Origin: Hyphomicrobiales bacterium
Lineage (GTDB): Bacteria > Pseudomonadota > Alphaproteobacteria > Rhizobiales > Rhizobiaceae
NCBI GenBank assembly: GCA_900471925.1
Contig: UCGV01000019.1
Span: 62,001-126,000, forward strand
Direction of reading: 5' to 3'
DNA length: 64,000 nt
This document shows positions 34,649 to 42,442 of this stretch, piece after piece; within the stretch, counting starts at the first letter, position 1, and each line of letters opens with the position of its first letter. Both the position numbers and the translations under genes were made by a program. Under the pieces are notes generated by a model that did not search any database, had not been told where the DNA came from, and saw only the letters and a program-made list of their open reading frames with translations.

Positions 34649-35566
34649 ATGAAAAATATAAGTTTTCGTCAGCTGAGATCGCTTCTTGCCATCGAGTCGC
34701 ATGGCAAGATCGTCGAAGCTGCGAAAGTGCTAAGGCTGAGTGCGCCTGCTGTCACGCTTCAGCTCAAACAGCTCGAGGCGGAAGCCGGAGTTCAGCTCTT
34801 CGACCGCATGGCGCATGGCATGTATCCGACCGAAGCGGGCAGGGCAGTCTTATCCGCCGCACGCGATATCGAGGATCGCCTTCAGCTTCTGAGTGACGAA
34901 CTCAATGCCTTCAAGGGCATCAAGCGCGGCCGCATCACCGTCGGTGCCGTCTCGACTGTCCGCTATTTCGCCATTGCCATGCAGAATGCCTTTGCCAACG
35001 AATTTCCAGACATCGACCTTGAACTGGTAATCGACCGGCGGACGGAAACGATCGAGCGCCTGAAAAAGCGGACGATCGATATTGCCCTGGTCGGTCGCCC
35101 GCCTCGTGATATTTCCGTGCGCGCGGCAATCTTCGGCGAGCATTCGCTTGTCGTTGTCGCGCCGCCGCATCATCCGCTTGTCGGTCTCCAGAATATTGCG
35201 AAGGCCGATATCGTTCAGGAGCATTTCATCGTGCGTGGCACCGGCTCCAGCACGCGGATCTCTTTCGAGCGTTTCATGGCGGATATTCCCGATGCGGCCG
35301 GTCCGATCACGGAAATGGAACTCGTCGAAGATATAAAGAGGGCGGTCATGGTCGATACCGGGCTCGCCTTTCTTGCTGCACACAGTGTCGCTGAAGAGGT
35401 AAAGTCCGGCAAACTGGCCATTCTCGATGTTGTCGGCCTGCCGATCCGCCGGCAGTGGTTTGCCGTCAGCCGCACCGACCGGGCCATGACCCCTGTTATG
35501 ACCGCCTTCCAGGAGTTCCTGACGCGGCGAAGCGGCCAGTTCCTCCCGGAAGCGCTGCCGGCCTGA
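34649..35566 (+). CDS. LysR family transcriptional regulator 2 (CbbR-like)
   Basis: 305 aa. Helix-turn-helix MKNISFRQLRSLLAIESHGKIVEAAKVLRLSAPAVTLQLKQLEAEAGVQLFDR, with the CbbR-like feature of LSAPAVTLQ, and a ligand domain ending in a short C-terminal helix (AFQEFLTRRSGQF). No RuBisCO genes lie nearby, so the CbbR resemblance is of family type only. Divergent from HupE and convergent with the alpha/beta hydrolase, four bases apart. Likely regulates either the permease or the hydrolase operon. Confidence 0.9.
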   Translation: MKNISFRQLRSLLAIESHGKIVEAAKVLRLSAPAVTLQLKQLEAEAGVQLFDRMAHGMYPTEAGRAVLSAARDIEDRLQLLSDELNAFKGIKRGRITVGAVSTVRYFAIAMQNAFANEFPDIDLELVIDRRTETIERLKKRTIDIALVGRPPRDISVRAAIFGEHSLVVVAPPHHPLVGLQNIAKADIVQEHFIVRGTGSSTRISFERFMADIPDAAGPITEMELVEDIKRAVMVDTGLAFLAAHSVAEEVKSGKLAILDVVGLPIRRQWFAVSRTDRAMTPVMTAFQEFLTRRSGQFLPEALPA

Positions 35567-35570
35567 TGGA

Positions 35571-36416
35571 TCAGGCCTTCAGAAAGTCGATGATCCGCGC
35601 ATTGGTGTTTTCGGCCGTGAGCTGCGGTACAGGGATATCCCAATAATCCGAGCCCGGAATGCATTCCTGCAGGTAGCGAGCAGCCGAAGTGGCATGCGAG
35701 AAATCGGCACCCGGAACGATCAGGGTCCGGATGTCGAGCCTGACCAGATCTTCGGGCTCGGCGCCCGGAGACGTGTCACGGTCGATGAGGCCGCGCGGCA
35801 TGCCGGCGATGATTGCCTTGTAGTGATCGACATTCATCGAGACGTACCGCTTGGCGAATTCCTCGTCATGGCGAAGCACAGAAACCCAGGGACCGCCGCG
35901 CGGATCGGCGCCGAAGGCCTTGTTGCTTTCCTTCGCCAGTGCGACCACCGCTTCCAGCCCGTTCTGCTGAACGAAAGCCAGATGCTCGGCAAAGCGCTGG
36001 TGACCCGTCATGCGGTAGCGTGCGCCGCCGACCGGCCAGAAGAGTACCATCTTGTCGACACGCTCTGGAGCTTCCGTGGCGACAGCCATCGCCACGCTGC
36101 AGCCCATGCAGCCGCCCATGATGTGGGCTTTTTCGATACCGAGATGATCGAGCAGGCCTGTCGCCTGGGCGACATAATCTCGCCATGTCACTCGCTCGAC
36201 GCGCCCGCCCGACTGGCCGGTTTCGCGCCGGTCGAAGAGGATGCAGGTGAAATGCGAGGGCAGATGCTCCAGAAACTGGGTCGTTACATAGATGCCCTGC
36301 GTACGCCATTTTTCGATCGTGGCATCGAACCCGCCAGGCGAGAACATCAGCAACGGCGGTCCATTGCCGATCACCTCATAGCGCGTGCTGATACCGTCGA
36401 TTATTGCGGTTGCCAT
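35571..36416 (-). CDS. Alpha/beta hydrolase with cysteine in the nucleophile position
   Basis: 281 aa. Fold features: PPLLMFSPGGFD oxyanion strand, LFDRRETGQSG, and the nucleophile elbow IMGGCMGCSVAM, where the usual G-x-S-x-G Ser is Cys103. The acid is probably the Asp in LIVPGADFSH and the His near NARI is less clear, so the triad is unsettled. A Cys nucleophile is known in dienelactone hydrolases, which open lactones made from aromatic rings. Last gene of the operon ADH-RraA-hydrolase; 14 bases from RraA. ATG 36416 has GGGAGGAAT upstream. Confidence 0.82.
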   Translation of the reverse strand: MATAIIDGISTRYEVIGNGPPLLMFSPGGFDATIEKWRTQGIYVTTQFLEHLPSHFTCILFDRRETGQSGGRVERVTWRDYVAQATGLLDHLGIEKAHIMGGCMGCSVAMAVATEAPERVDKMVLFWPVGGARYRMTGHQRFAEHLAFVQQNGLEAVVALAKESNKAFGADPRGGPWVSVLRHDEEFAKRYVSMNVDHYKAIIAGMPRGLIDRDTSPGAEPEDLVRLDIRTLIVPGADFSHATSAARYLQECIPGSDYWDIPVPQLTAENTNARIIDFLKA

Positions 36417-36430
36417 AATTCCTCCCGCCC

Positions 36431-37108
36431 TCAAAGCCCTTCACAGCCGAGCTTGCGCAGGCTTTCGTCGACCCAGAGCTTCGGGTCGAGCTTGCCGGCA
36501 AGCGTATTGGCCACGGTTCTGGCTTCGGCTTCGTTCTTGGCCTTGGCCTGCGTGTAGATCTCCTCCGTCGTGCCGTAGGGCACGCAGAGCAGGCCGTCGT
36601 CGTCGCCGATGATCAGATCGCCGGGATTGATGACCATGCCGCCGAAGGCGATCGGTACGTTGATTTCGCCGGGGCCGTCCTTATAGGGGCCGCGATGCGT
36701 GATGCCGGCGGCAAAGACTGGGAAGTTTCCAGCCTTGATCCATCCGTAGTCACGTACGGCACCATTGATGACGACGCCGGTCACGCCGATCTTCATGGCG
36801 TGCGAAAGCATCATCTCGCCGACGAGCGCATTGGTGAGATCGCCGCCGGCATCGACGACGATCACGTCGCCCGGTTCGGCCATCAGCAGGGCCTTGTGGA
36901 CCATGAGATTGTCGCCGGGGCGCGTCTTGACCGTAAAAGCTGCCCCCGACATCTGACCGGAAGCATGCAGGGGGCGAAGCGCCGGACCGCCTGCCGTCAT
37001 GCGCGACATGACATCGCTGACATTGGCGACCGGCAGCGTCCGGAATTTTTCGATAGTGGCCGCATCCACCTTCTGGGTGCGCGGCACGATTCTGAAACCG
37101 AGGCTCAT
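36431..37108 (-). CDS. RraA-fold 4-carboxy-4-hydroxy-2-oxoadipate (HMG/CHA) aldolase, LigK/GalC-like
   Basis: 225 aa of the RraA/LigK family. The metal and catalytic residues seen are the AGGDLTNALVGEMM segment, VVINGAVRDYGWI with the Arg-Asp pair that binds substrate and Mg2+, and GDDDGLLCVP. LigK-type enzymes split 4-carboxy-4-hydroxy-2-oxoadipate into pyruvate and oxaloacetate, the last step of the protocatechuate 4,5-cleavage and gallate routes. With LigJ nearby this role is more likely than the RNase E inhibitor RraA role. Eight bases after the alcohol dehydrogenase. Confidence 0.85.
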   Translation of the reverse strand: MSLGFRIVPRTQKVDAATIEKFRTLPVANVSDVMSRMTAGGPALRPLHASGQMSGAAFTVKTRPGDNLMVHKALLMAEPGDVIVVDAGGDLTNALVGEMMLSHAMKIGVTGVVINGAVRDYGWIKAGNFPVFAAGITHRGPYKDGPGEINVPIAFGGMVINPGDLIIGDDDGLLCVPYGTTEEIYTQAKAKNEAEARTVANTLAGKLDPKLWVDESLRKLGCEGL

Positions 37109-37116
37109 GATGGCTC

Positions 37117-38226
37117 CTATGCCCAGGGCAGCAGCGATGCGTGGATCACGTCCGGTACGCCCTGTCCGCCGACCGACTGGATGGCGAGTGCTGCGTCCTT
37201 GAGGCCGAAGCGGTGCGTGGTGATCTTTTCGAGCGCGAAGCGGTTTGAAGCGATCTGCTCCAGTGCCAGCTCGCAGGCGCGGTAGCTGTGGCCGCGGGCG
37301 CTCTTGATGGTGATCGCCTTGGTCGTGACCTTTTCGAGCGGGAAGTTCGGGAACTCCTTCATTTCACCCTGCACGAGGATGGTGCCTGCCTTGCGAACGA
37401 GCGCCTCGACGCCGAGCAGGATCGGGATCGTGCCGGCACCAGCTGTACAGTCGAGCGAGATATCCACACCCTTGCCGCCGGTGATTTCCATGATGCGCGC
37501 CAGCGGATCTTCCTTCTGGACGTCGATGACATAGTCGGCACCGAGCTGCTTTGCGACTTCGAGGCGGGCCGTATCCTTGGTCGTGCCTGTCACGATGATC
37601 AGCGACGCGCCCGCCTGTTTGCAAATCACGGTCTGTGACAGACCCTGCTGGCCCGGCCCCTGAATGAGAACGGTGGAGTTGTAGCCGACCCCGGCATCGA
37701 AGAGCGACCATTCCACCCCGTTCGCCATCGGTGTGACGAGGCCGGCAAGCTCGGGTGTCACGCCCGTCGGCACGCGATGAACAACGGCGTTCCAAGGCAG
37801 GTAGACATATTGCGCGAAACCGCCCCACAGATGCGGTGCGCGCTCGGCAGACGTGTAGCCGTAGCGAATACTTTCCGGATTGTTGCGCCAGTCGGTGTTT
37901 TCGCAATGGCGATACTGGCCCTGATGGCACCACTGGCACTTGCCGCACATGACGTAGTGTTCGACGAAGACGAGGTCACCTTCCTTGAAGCCCTTGCGGC
38001 GGGTAAATTCGCGGCCGGCCTTGGCGATATAGCCGATATTTTCATGGCCCATGATCGTCGGTGCATTGTTCGGCGGCGTCTTGAAGAGCTTGACGTCGGT
38101 ACCGCAGATGCCGGCGACTTCCATCTTCAGGAGGGCAGCATCCTCCGGCACGTCAGGCATCGGAAATTCACGGAAATCCATCTGGCTCGGTCCGGTGCGG
38201 ACTGCGGCGAGAACCTTCTCTGTCAT
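37117..38226 (-). CDS. Zinc-binding alcohol dehydrogenase (MDR family)
   Basis: 369 aa medium-chain dehydrogenase. Catalytic zinc: AGICGTDVK and MGHENIG; structural zinc: four Cys in YVMCGKCQWCHQGQYRHCE; NAD site VLIQGPGQQGLSQTV with the GxGxxG-like glycine pattern. It begins MTEKVLAAVRTG at ATG 38226 with AGGGAG upstream; the longer frame is unlikely. First gene of the minus-strand operon with the LigK-like aldolase and the Cys hydrolase. It could oxidise a semialdehyde or alcohol intermediate; the natural substrate is not apparent. Confidence 0.9.
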   Translation of the reverse strand: MTEKVLAAVRTGPSQMDFREFPMPDVPEDAALLKMEVAGICGTDVKLFKTPPNNAPTIMGHENIGYIAKAGREFTRRKGFKEGDLVFVEHYVMCGKCQWCHQGQYRHCENTDWRNNPESIRYGYTSAERAPHLWGGFAQYVYLPWNAVVHRVPTGVTPELAGLVTPMANGVEWSLFDAGVGYNSTVLIQGPGQQGLSQTVICKQAGASLIIVTGTTKDTARLEVAKQLGADYVIDVQKEDPLARIMEITGGKGVDISLDCTAGAGTIPILLGVEALVRKAGTILVQGEMKEFPNFPLEKVTTKAITIKSARGHSYRACELALEQIASNRFALEKITTHRFGLKDAALAIQSVGGQGVPDVIHASLLPWA

Positions 38227-38381
38227 GCTTAACTCCCTTAGCTCGGGCGGTAAGCCGGCGGCATAAGCGCCGCGCGGCCAGCTCCCTGTTTCGACAAACT
38301 TTTTTGACAAATGGCGCGATCACGCCTTATGCTGATCATCATCAGCGGCCGATCGAGTGCCGCCGAACCCAGCCGGAAACC

Positions 38382-38678
38382 ATGCTCAAGACCGCAAGCC
38401 GCAATGCCGGAAAGATCGATGTCGTCCGCCGTCTCAAGGATTGGACGCGCGAGCGTTTCAGCCTCGACGACGACATCCCGGTCATGGTTGCGGAAATTGC
38501 CTGCGGACTTCCGGGCTGCCCGCCGATCGAGACGATCGTGACATTCTGGACGGCGACGAATACCCGGCATGCCTTCAAGGCCTTCAAACCCGCCATCGAG
38601 GTGACGACAGAAGACCTGCCGCCCTCGTGGATGAAGAACGCCATCATTTCCGATAGCGACGATCTTTCCTGCTGCTGA
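38382..38678 (+). CDS. Conserved hypothetical protein, 98 aa
   Basis: Helical N-terminus (MLKTASRNAGKIDVVRRLKDWTRERF), then a core ACGLPGCPPIETIVTFWT with two Cys, and a tail ending DDLSCC. I recall similar short proteins in rhizobia but no assigned function. ATG 38382 has a weak site (GGAAACC). It lies divergently from the alcohol dehydrogenase and ends 14 bases before the convergent ligJ gene. The Cys pairs could bind metal. Confidence 0.7.
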   Translation: MLKTASRNAGKIDVVRRLKDWTRERFSLDDDIPVMVAEIACGLPGCPPIETIVTFWTATNTRHAFKAFKPAIEVTTEDLPPSWMKNAIISDSDDLSCC

Positions 38679-38692
38679 TGCGGCCTCAGCGC

Positions 38693-39733
38693 TCATTGCG
38701 GTAGGCCTGGGCGGCCACGGCGCGCTAGCTGCGCATCCAGGCGCGGATAGACACGGCGCGCATTGCCCTCGAAAATCTTGTAGCGACTGACCTCGTCGAG
38801 CGCGTCGAGCTTATCGATATAGCGCTTCGTATCGTCGTAGTGATGTCCCGTTTCCGGATCGATGCCCTTGACGGCGCCGAGCATTTCCGAGGCGAACAGG
38901 ATATTGTCGATGGGGATCACCTTCGACATGAGTTCGATACCAGGATAGTGATAGACGCAGGTATCGAAGAACACGTTGTTCAGCAGATGCTCGGTCAAAA
39001 GCGGCTTCTTCATTTCCTGCGCCAGGCCACGATAGCGACCCCAATGGAACGGTACGGCGCCGCCGCCATGCGGGATGACGAATTTCAACGTCGGGAAATC
39101 CTTGAACAGATCGCCCTGGAGCAGTTGCATGAACGCGGTCGTATCGCCGTTGATGTAATGCGCGCCGGTGTGGTGGAAGCAGGCGTTGCAGGACGACGAG
39201 ACGTGGATCATCGCCGGCACGTCCAGTTCGCAGAGCGCCTCATAGAGTGGATACCATTGGCGGTCCGTCAGCGGCGGGTCGGTCCAGTAGCCACCCGATG
39301 GGTCCGGGTTCAGGTTCACGCCGACGAAATCGAGTTCCTCGACGATACGCTTCAGCTCTGGAATGCAGTTCTTCGGCGCGGCGCCCGGATGCTGCGGCAG
39401 TTGACCGACGGCCGCAAAATTGTCCGGCAGCAGCTTGCAGATGCGATGGATCAGGTCGTTGGACATCGAGGTCCACTGCTGGCTCACCGCTTCGGTACCG
39501 ACGTGGTGCGCCATGCCGGCAGCGCGCGGAGAAAAGATCGTCAGGTCGCTGCCGCGTTCCTTCTGGAGTTTCAGCTGCGGTGCGACGGATTCGCGTAGCG
39601 TGTCGTCCGAAATGCCGAGATCGGTGCTTGTCGGCCGACGCATCGCGTCTGCCAGCCCGGCGAGCTGCTTGTCGCGGAACTGATGGAGCGCCTGCGGCTC
39701 CGTGGTGTAATGTCCATGAATGTCGATGATCAT
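38693..39733 (-). CDS. ligJ: 4-oxalomesaconate hydratase, LigJ type
   Basis: 346 aa amidohydrolase-superfamily protein that reads closely like Sphingobium LigJ: start MIIDIHGHYTTEPQAL, then VNLNPDPSGGYWTDPPLTDR, HVSSSCNACFHHTGAHYINGD, FVIPHGGGAVPFHWGRYRG, NVFFDTCVYHYPGI, ILFASEMLGAV and TKRYID. LigJ hydrates 4-oxalomesaconate to 4-carboxy-4-hydroxy-2-oxoadipate in protocatechuate 4,5-cleavage. ATG 39733 follows GGAGGATTG; the longer frame is not needed. Second gene of the operon after decarboxylase-like paralogue 3, 47 bases away. The pairing with the LigK-type aldolase at 36431 supports the assignment. Confidence 0.93.
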   Translation of the reverse strand: MIIDIHGHYTTEPQALHQFRDKQLAGLADAMRRPTSTDLGISDDTLRESVAPQLKLQKERGSDLTIFSPRAAGMAHHVGTEAVSQQWTSMSNDLIHRICKLLPDNFAAVGQLPQHPGAAPKNCIPELKRIVEELDFVGVNLNPDPSGGYWTDPPLTDRQWYPLYEALCELDVPAMIHVSSSCNACFHHTGAHYINGDTTAFMQLLQGDLFKDFPTLKFVIPHGGGAVPFHWGRYRGLAQEMKKPLLTEHLLNNVFFDTCVYHYPGIELMSKVIPIDNILFASEMLGAVKGIDPETGHHYDDTKRYIDKLDALDEVSRYKIFEGNARRVYPRLDAQLARRGRPGLPQ

Positions 39734-39780
39734 GCGCAATCCTCCTTGCGTCATCGATGAGAGCTGGAATCCGGCATCTT

Positions 39781-40650
39781 TCAGATGCGGACGAACAGTT
39801 CGTCGACTTCGTAGCGCCGCGGTGTGACCTTCTGGTCGGCGGAATAATCGAATGCCAGCTGCAGCGAATGGCGGTTCGCCTCCAGGCCGTAGGCCGGGGG
39901 CGGCGTGGCGCCATCCTCCTCGATCGCGACGCGACGCGCCTCTTCGAACAGTTCCATCAGCTCACCGGCGAGCCAGGAATGCTCGGCAAGCAGTTCGTTG
40001 CGAACGGTCAGCACGTGATTGATCGGCACGATGCCTTTCCGTTCTATCCAGGCTTCGGCAGCCCTGTCGCCCTCGGGAACGACGGTGCGGATGCCTGAGG
40101 GATCGACGACACGTTCCCCCATGATCGCCGAGAGCTCGCCGGCCATCATAAGCTCGCGGAGTCCCATGGAGCGGTCGTTGCGTACGGTGTTCGCAGGATC
40201 GGCATATTCGCTGAGATGGGCATCTTCCATCGTCAGCCAGGTGATGCTGTTGAGATCGACGCCGTAATCGTCCTTGATGATGCCGCGCACCCAGACGCCC
40301 GATGTCTGTGCATAGGCGCGCACGCCGACCTTCGTATTATTGAGATCTTTCGGCTCCCGAACCGCCGAATCGACAGGACAGACGAGATTGGCGTGCGGCA
40401 GGCGGCTCCAGAGCGGGATGGCGATACCGGTGAGCGGCTTGCCATAGTGATGGGCAAGGAGATGGGTGACGACCGCCAGTTCCGAGACATCGAGTTCGTC
40501 GCCACGAACCATGGTGCGGAAAGCCTTGGGCAAAGGATCGTAGTCTCGGAACTCGAAGATCACGCGGCTGGATGAGACGCGGCCATCCGTGAGCGGCTTG
40601 ACGTGAGCGTGTTTTCCCAGTGCCGTGCGAAGCAGCAATTTATCTGACAT
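39781..40650 (-). CDS. 4,5-dihydroxyphthalate decarboxylase-like protein, paralogue 3 (divergent)
   Basis: 289 aa, shorter than paralogues 1 and 2. It keeps the family frame: a charged start, FRTMVRGDELDVSELAVVTHLLAHHYGKPL (in the place of FDVAEVSLSSYM), DLNNTKVGVRAY, GVWVRGIIKDDYGV, MMAGELSAIMGER and GIVPINHVLTVRNELLAEH. The SSY triplet of the other copies is replaced by VTH, so substrate specificity is likely different. First gene of the operon with ligJ. ATG 40650 with GGGAGGG upstream; operator C ends 20 bases before it, giving a very short leader. Confidence 0.8.
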   Translation of the reverse strand: MSDKLLLRTALGKHAHVKPLTDGRVSSSRVIFEFRDYDPLPKAFRTMVRGDELDVSELAVVTHLLAHHYGKPLTGIAIPLWSRLPHANLVCPVDSAVREPKDLNNTKVGVRAYAQTSGVWVRGIIKDDYGVDLNSITWLTMEDAHLSEYADPANTVRNDRSMGLRELMMAGELSAIMGERVVDPSGIRTVVPEGDRAAEAWIERKGIVPINHVLTVRNELLAEHSWLAGELMELFEEARRVAIEEDGATPPPAYGLEANRHSLQLAFDYSADQKVTPRRYEVDELFVRI

Positions 40651-40670
40651 CGAGCCCTCCCGGATCGATT

Positions 40671-40695
40671 GTTCCTATATATGGAACGATGTTCT
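40671..40695 (-). promoter_or_regulatory. Operator C: three half-sites before decarboxylase-3/ligJ operon
   Basis: Read on the minus strand: AGAAC (40695-40691), GTTCC (40687-40683), GGAAC (40675-40671), start-to-start spacing 8 then 12, identical in layout to operators A and B and oriented with the downstream gene. 17 of 25 bases match operator A. It ends only 20 bases from the start codon. Confidence 0.6.
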
Positions 40696-40715
40696 TGTTT
40701 AATGATAATAACGCG

Positions 40716-40749
40716 AATCGCCGACCGGTCAATTCCGGGTTCGGCGATT
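40716..40749 (-). terminator. Hairpin after the chromate-type transporter genes
   Basis: Stem AATCGCCGA / TCGGCGATT (40716-40724 and 40741-40749) with a CCGG inner stem, flanked by a T run on the plus-strand side. About 30 bases past the transporter stop. Tail on the minus strand is poor, so termination strength is uncertain. Confidence 0.45.
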
Positions 40750-40776
40750 TTTCAGCGAATGGAGTTGGAACCTCGC

Positions 40777-41316
40777 TTAGGCGTAGCCGCCAAGGCTGAG
40801 CAGGAAGTAGCCAAGCGCCGTCGTGGCGAGGATCGGGTAGGGGCCGACCTTGGTGAAAAGCAGCAGGCTGATAGCGGCCGCAACCGTTCCCATCTCGATC
40901 AGGTTCAGATGAGCCGACTGGGCAACCGTGTAGCCGCCCGCGAAGATCAATCCGGCCGCAACGGGTGCAAGGCCGCGCTCGGCGGCGATTACCCAGGCGG
41001 AATTGCGATGGCGGTGCCAGATGCTGCCGCAGACGCAGACAAGGAGCGAGGACGGCAGGAAGATCGCAAGGGTTGCAACAAGTGCACCGAGGATGCCGTC
41101 AATATGCCAGCCGATCAGGGCAACGATCAGTGTGCCAGGGCCGGGGGCGGCACGGGAAATGGCGTAGAAATCCGTAAAGGACCGGGTGCTCAGAAGGCCG
41201 AGCACATCGACGGTCTGATGTTGTAGGCCGGCGATGATCGATTGGCCTCCGCCGAAGGATACGAGCGAGAGCGGGATGCAGAGCAGGACGAGATTGAGGA
41301 GCTTTGCGTCATCCAT
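40777..41316 (-). CDS. Chromate transporter family protein (short ChrA, second half)
   Basis: 179 aa membrane protein, one half of a split ChrA-type transporter. Conserved start IPLSLVSFGGGQSIIAGLQHQ, then SRAAPGPGTLIVALIGWHIDG, typical of the second ChrA domain, and further hydrophobic spans. ATG 41316 overlaps the upstream gene by eight bases. Short-chain ChrA proteins work as heteromeric pairs that export chromate or another oxyanion. Here it may serve metal resistance or export an organic acid; unknown. Confidence 0.87.
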   Translation of the reverse strand: MDDAKLLNLVLLCIPLSLVSFGGGQSIIAGLQHQTVDVLGLLSTRSFTDFYAISRAAPGPGTLIVALIGWHIDGILGALVATLAIFLPSSLLVCVCGSIWHRHRNSAWVIAAERGLAPVAAGLIFAGGYTVAQSAHLNLIEMGTVAAAISLLLFTKVGPYPILATTALGYFLLSLGGYA

Positions 41317-41890
41317 TCTTTTTGCTCTCCGCAAAGAAGGCCGCAACGATGCTGAAGGGGATGGCGAAGGCTACAACGGGTACCAGCGGCCAGCGCAGGA
41401 GGCCGACCATGACGAAGACGGCAATCGCAATGGCAATCGGGACCACATGCCGACGCAGTCGCCGGCCGGTTTTGATTCCCATGGTCAGAGACGAGGCGAT
41501 GCCGACGCAGGCAAGGCCTCGCAGTACCGTATGCGCCTCGGAGTAGCCGCTGATCTTCTCATAGAAGTAACTCATCGCCAGAATCACGGTGAAGGCAGGC
41601 GCAAGCATTCCGGTGAAGGCGAGGGCCGCTCCGATCCAGCCGCGCAGCTTCAGACCGATGTAGACAGCGAGGTTGACCGGGTTGGCGCCCGGAAGGATCT
41701 GCGCGATCGTCAGCGTCTTCAGGAAATTGTCCTCATCGAGCCATCCGCGGCGTTCGACGATCTCGCGATGCGTCCAGCCTGACATGCCGCCGCCGAACGA
41801 GGATGCGCCGAGTCGCAGGAAGGAAATCAGAAGGGCCGAAAGCGGAACACTCTCCTCTTTCGGCATATGCGCTTCTACAGGCTTGTCCAA
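41309..41890 (-). CDS. Chromate transporter family protein (short ChrA, first half)
   Basis: 193 aa with FLRLGASSFGGGMSGWTHREIVERRGWLDEDNFLKTLTIAQILPGANPVNLAVYIG, the ChrA N-terminal signature, and about six hydrophobic stretches. The start is probably TTG 41890, with GGGAGGG five to eight bases upstream; ATG 41866 is the alternative. It is the first gene of the pair. No chromate regulator (chrB) is adjacent. A 552-base AT-rich spacer lies upstream. Confidence 0.86.
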   Translation of the reverse strand: MDKPVEAHMPKEESVPLSALLISFLRLGASSFGGGMSGWTHREIVERRGWLDEDNFLKTLTIAQILPGANPVNLAVYIGLKLRGWIGAALAFTGMLAPAFTVILAMSYFYEKISGYSEAHTVLRGLACVGIASSLTMGIKTGRRLRRHVVPIAIAIAVFVMVGLLRWPLVPVVAFAIPFSIVAAFFAESKKNG

Positions 41891-42442
41891 TACGGCCCTC
41901 CCTTGCCTTCATGGGTGCCGCGTGATCGTGAATCCTGCGCGGCTTGAATGGCAGGATGCGCCCCACCCGGCCGCGAAGTCCATGCCATTTCGGCTTAGCA
42001 AGGCACTAAGGAAAATTTACCGACTCCGCCGTTGGCGGTTCTTTTTGACAGCAAGATTAGGCTTTTAGACGCTTGATAATCCGCAATTCGATTTTTCTCA
42101 GAGGCGAAAACTAGGGGCTTACGCAACCAAGTTTTTTATGGTTGAAATATTGGAAAACAGGATGATTTTTCCGATAATTATAAATTATATCAATTGCTTA
42201 AATAGTGTTCTCCTAAGTGGAACGCCGTACCTCATTACGGAATACCCATTGCCAGCCAGCAAGAAAAGTGATGGACTAAGCATAAATTTTTGCTTTGGAC
42301 AAAGCTTTGGCGAGGGGCCCTAATGAACCTCGGATGCCAGGGGCTTAAGGCGCCGGGTGAGGATATGACTGCACCTAGGGGGAGTGCAGGAAGGCTGCGA
42401 TAAGCTAATTGCGGCTTTCGCAGCGGGAGGAGTGAAGCTGCA
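41891..42442. other. 552-base AT-rich spacer before tctA
   Basis: No gene supported. Bases about 42050-42300 are far more AT-rich than the neighbours (for example runs such as ATAATTATAAATTATAT), and a 61-codon frame at 42138 looks like chance. It carries a candidate operator (42219-42243) and the promoters of the chromate-type pair and tctABC. The composition suggests a promoter/UP element or foreign DNA. Confidence 0.6.
42219..42243 (+). promoter_or_regulatory. Candidate operator D (degenerate three half-site) upstream of tctA
   Basis: GGAAC (42219), GTACC (42227), GGAAT (42239): same 8/12 spacing as operators A-C, 17 of 25 bases matching operator A, but two half-sites are imperfect. 200 bases before the tctA start. 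It would put the importer in the same regulon. Confidence 0.4.

Noticed and set aside
34649..35566. CbbR assignment and carbon fixation role for LysR 2
   Set aside because: The resemblance is at subfamily level only and no RuBisCO or Calvin-cycle gene is in the window.
36431..37108. RNase E inhibitor (RraA) role
   Set aside because: The catalytic Arg-Asp of the aldolase branch is present and LigJ lies close by, so the LigK-type aldolase role is favoured.
42138..42323. 61-codon frame in the AT-rich spacer
   Set aside because: No ribosome binding site, odd composition and no similarity that I can see; treated as chance.
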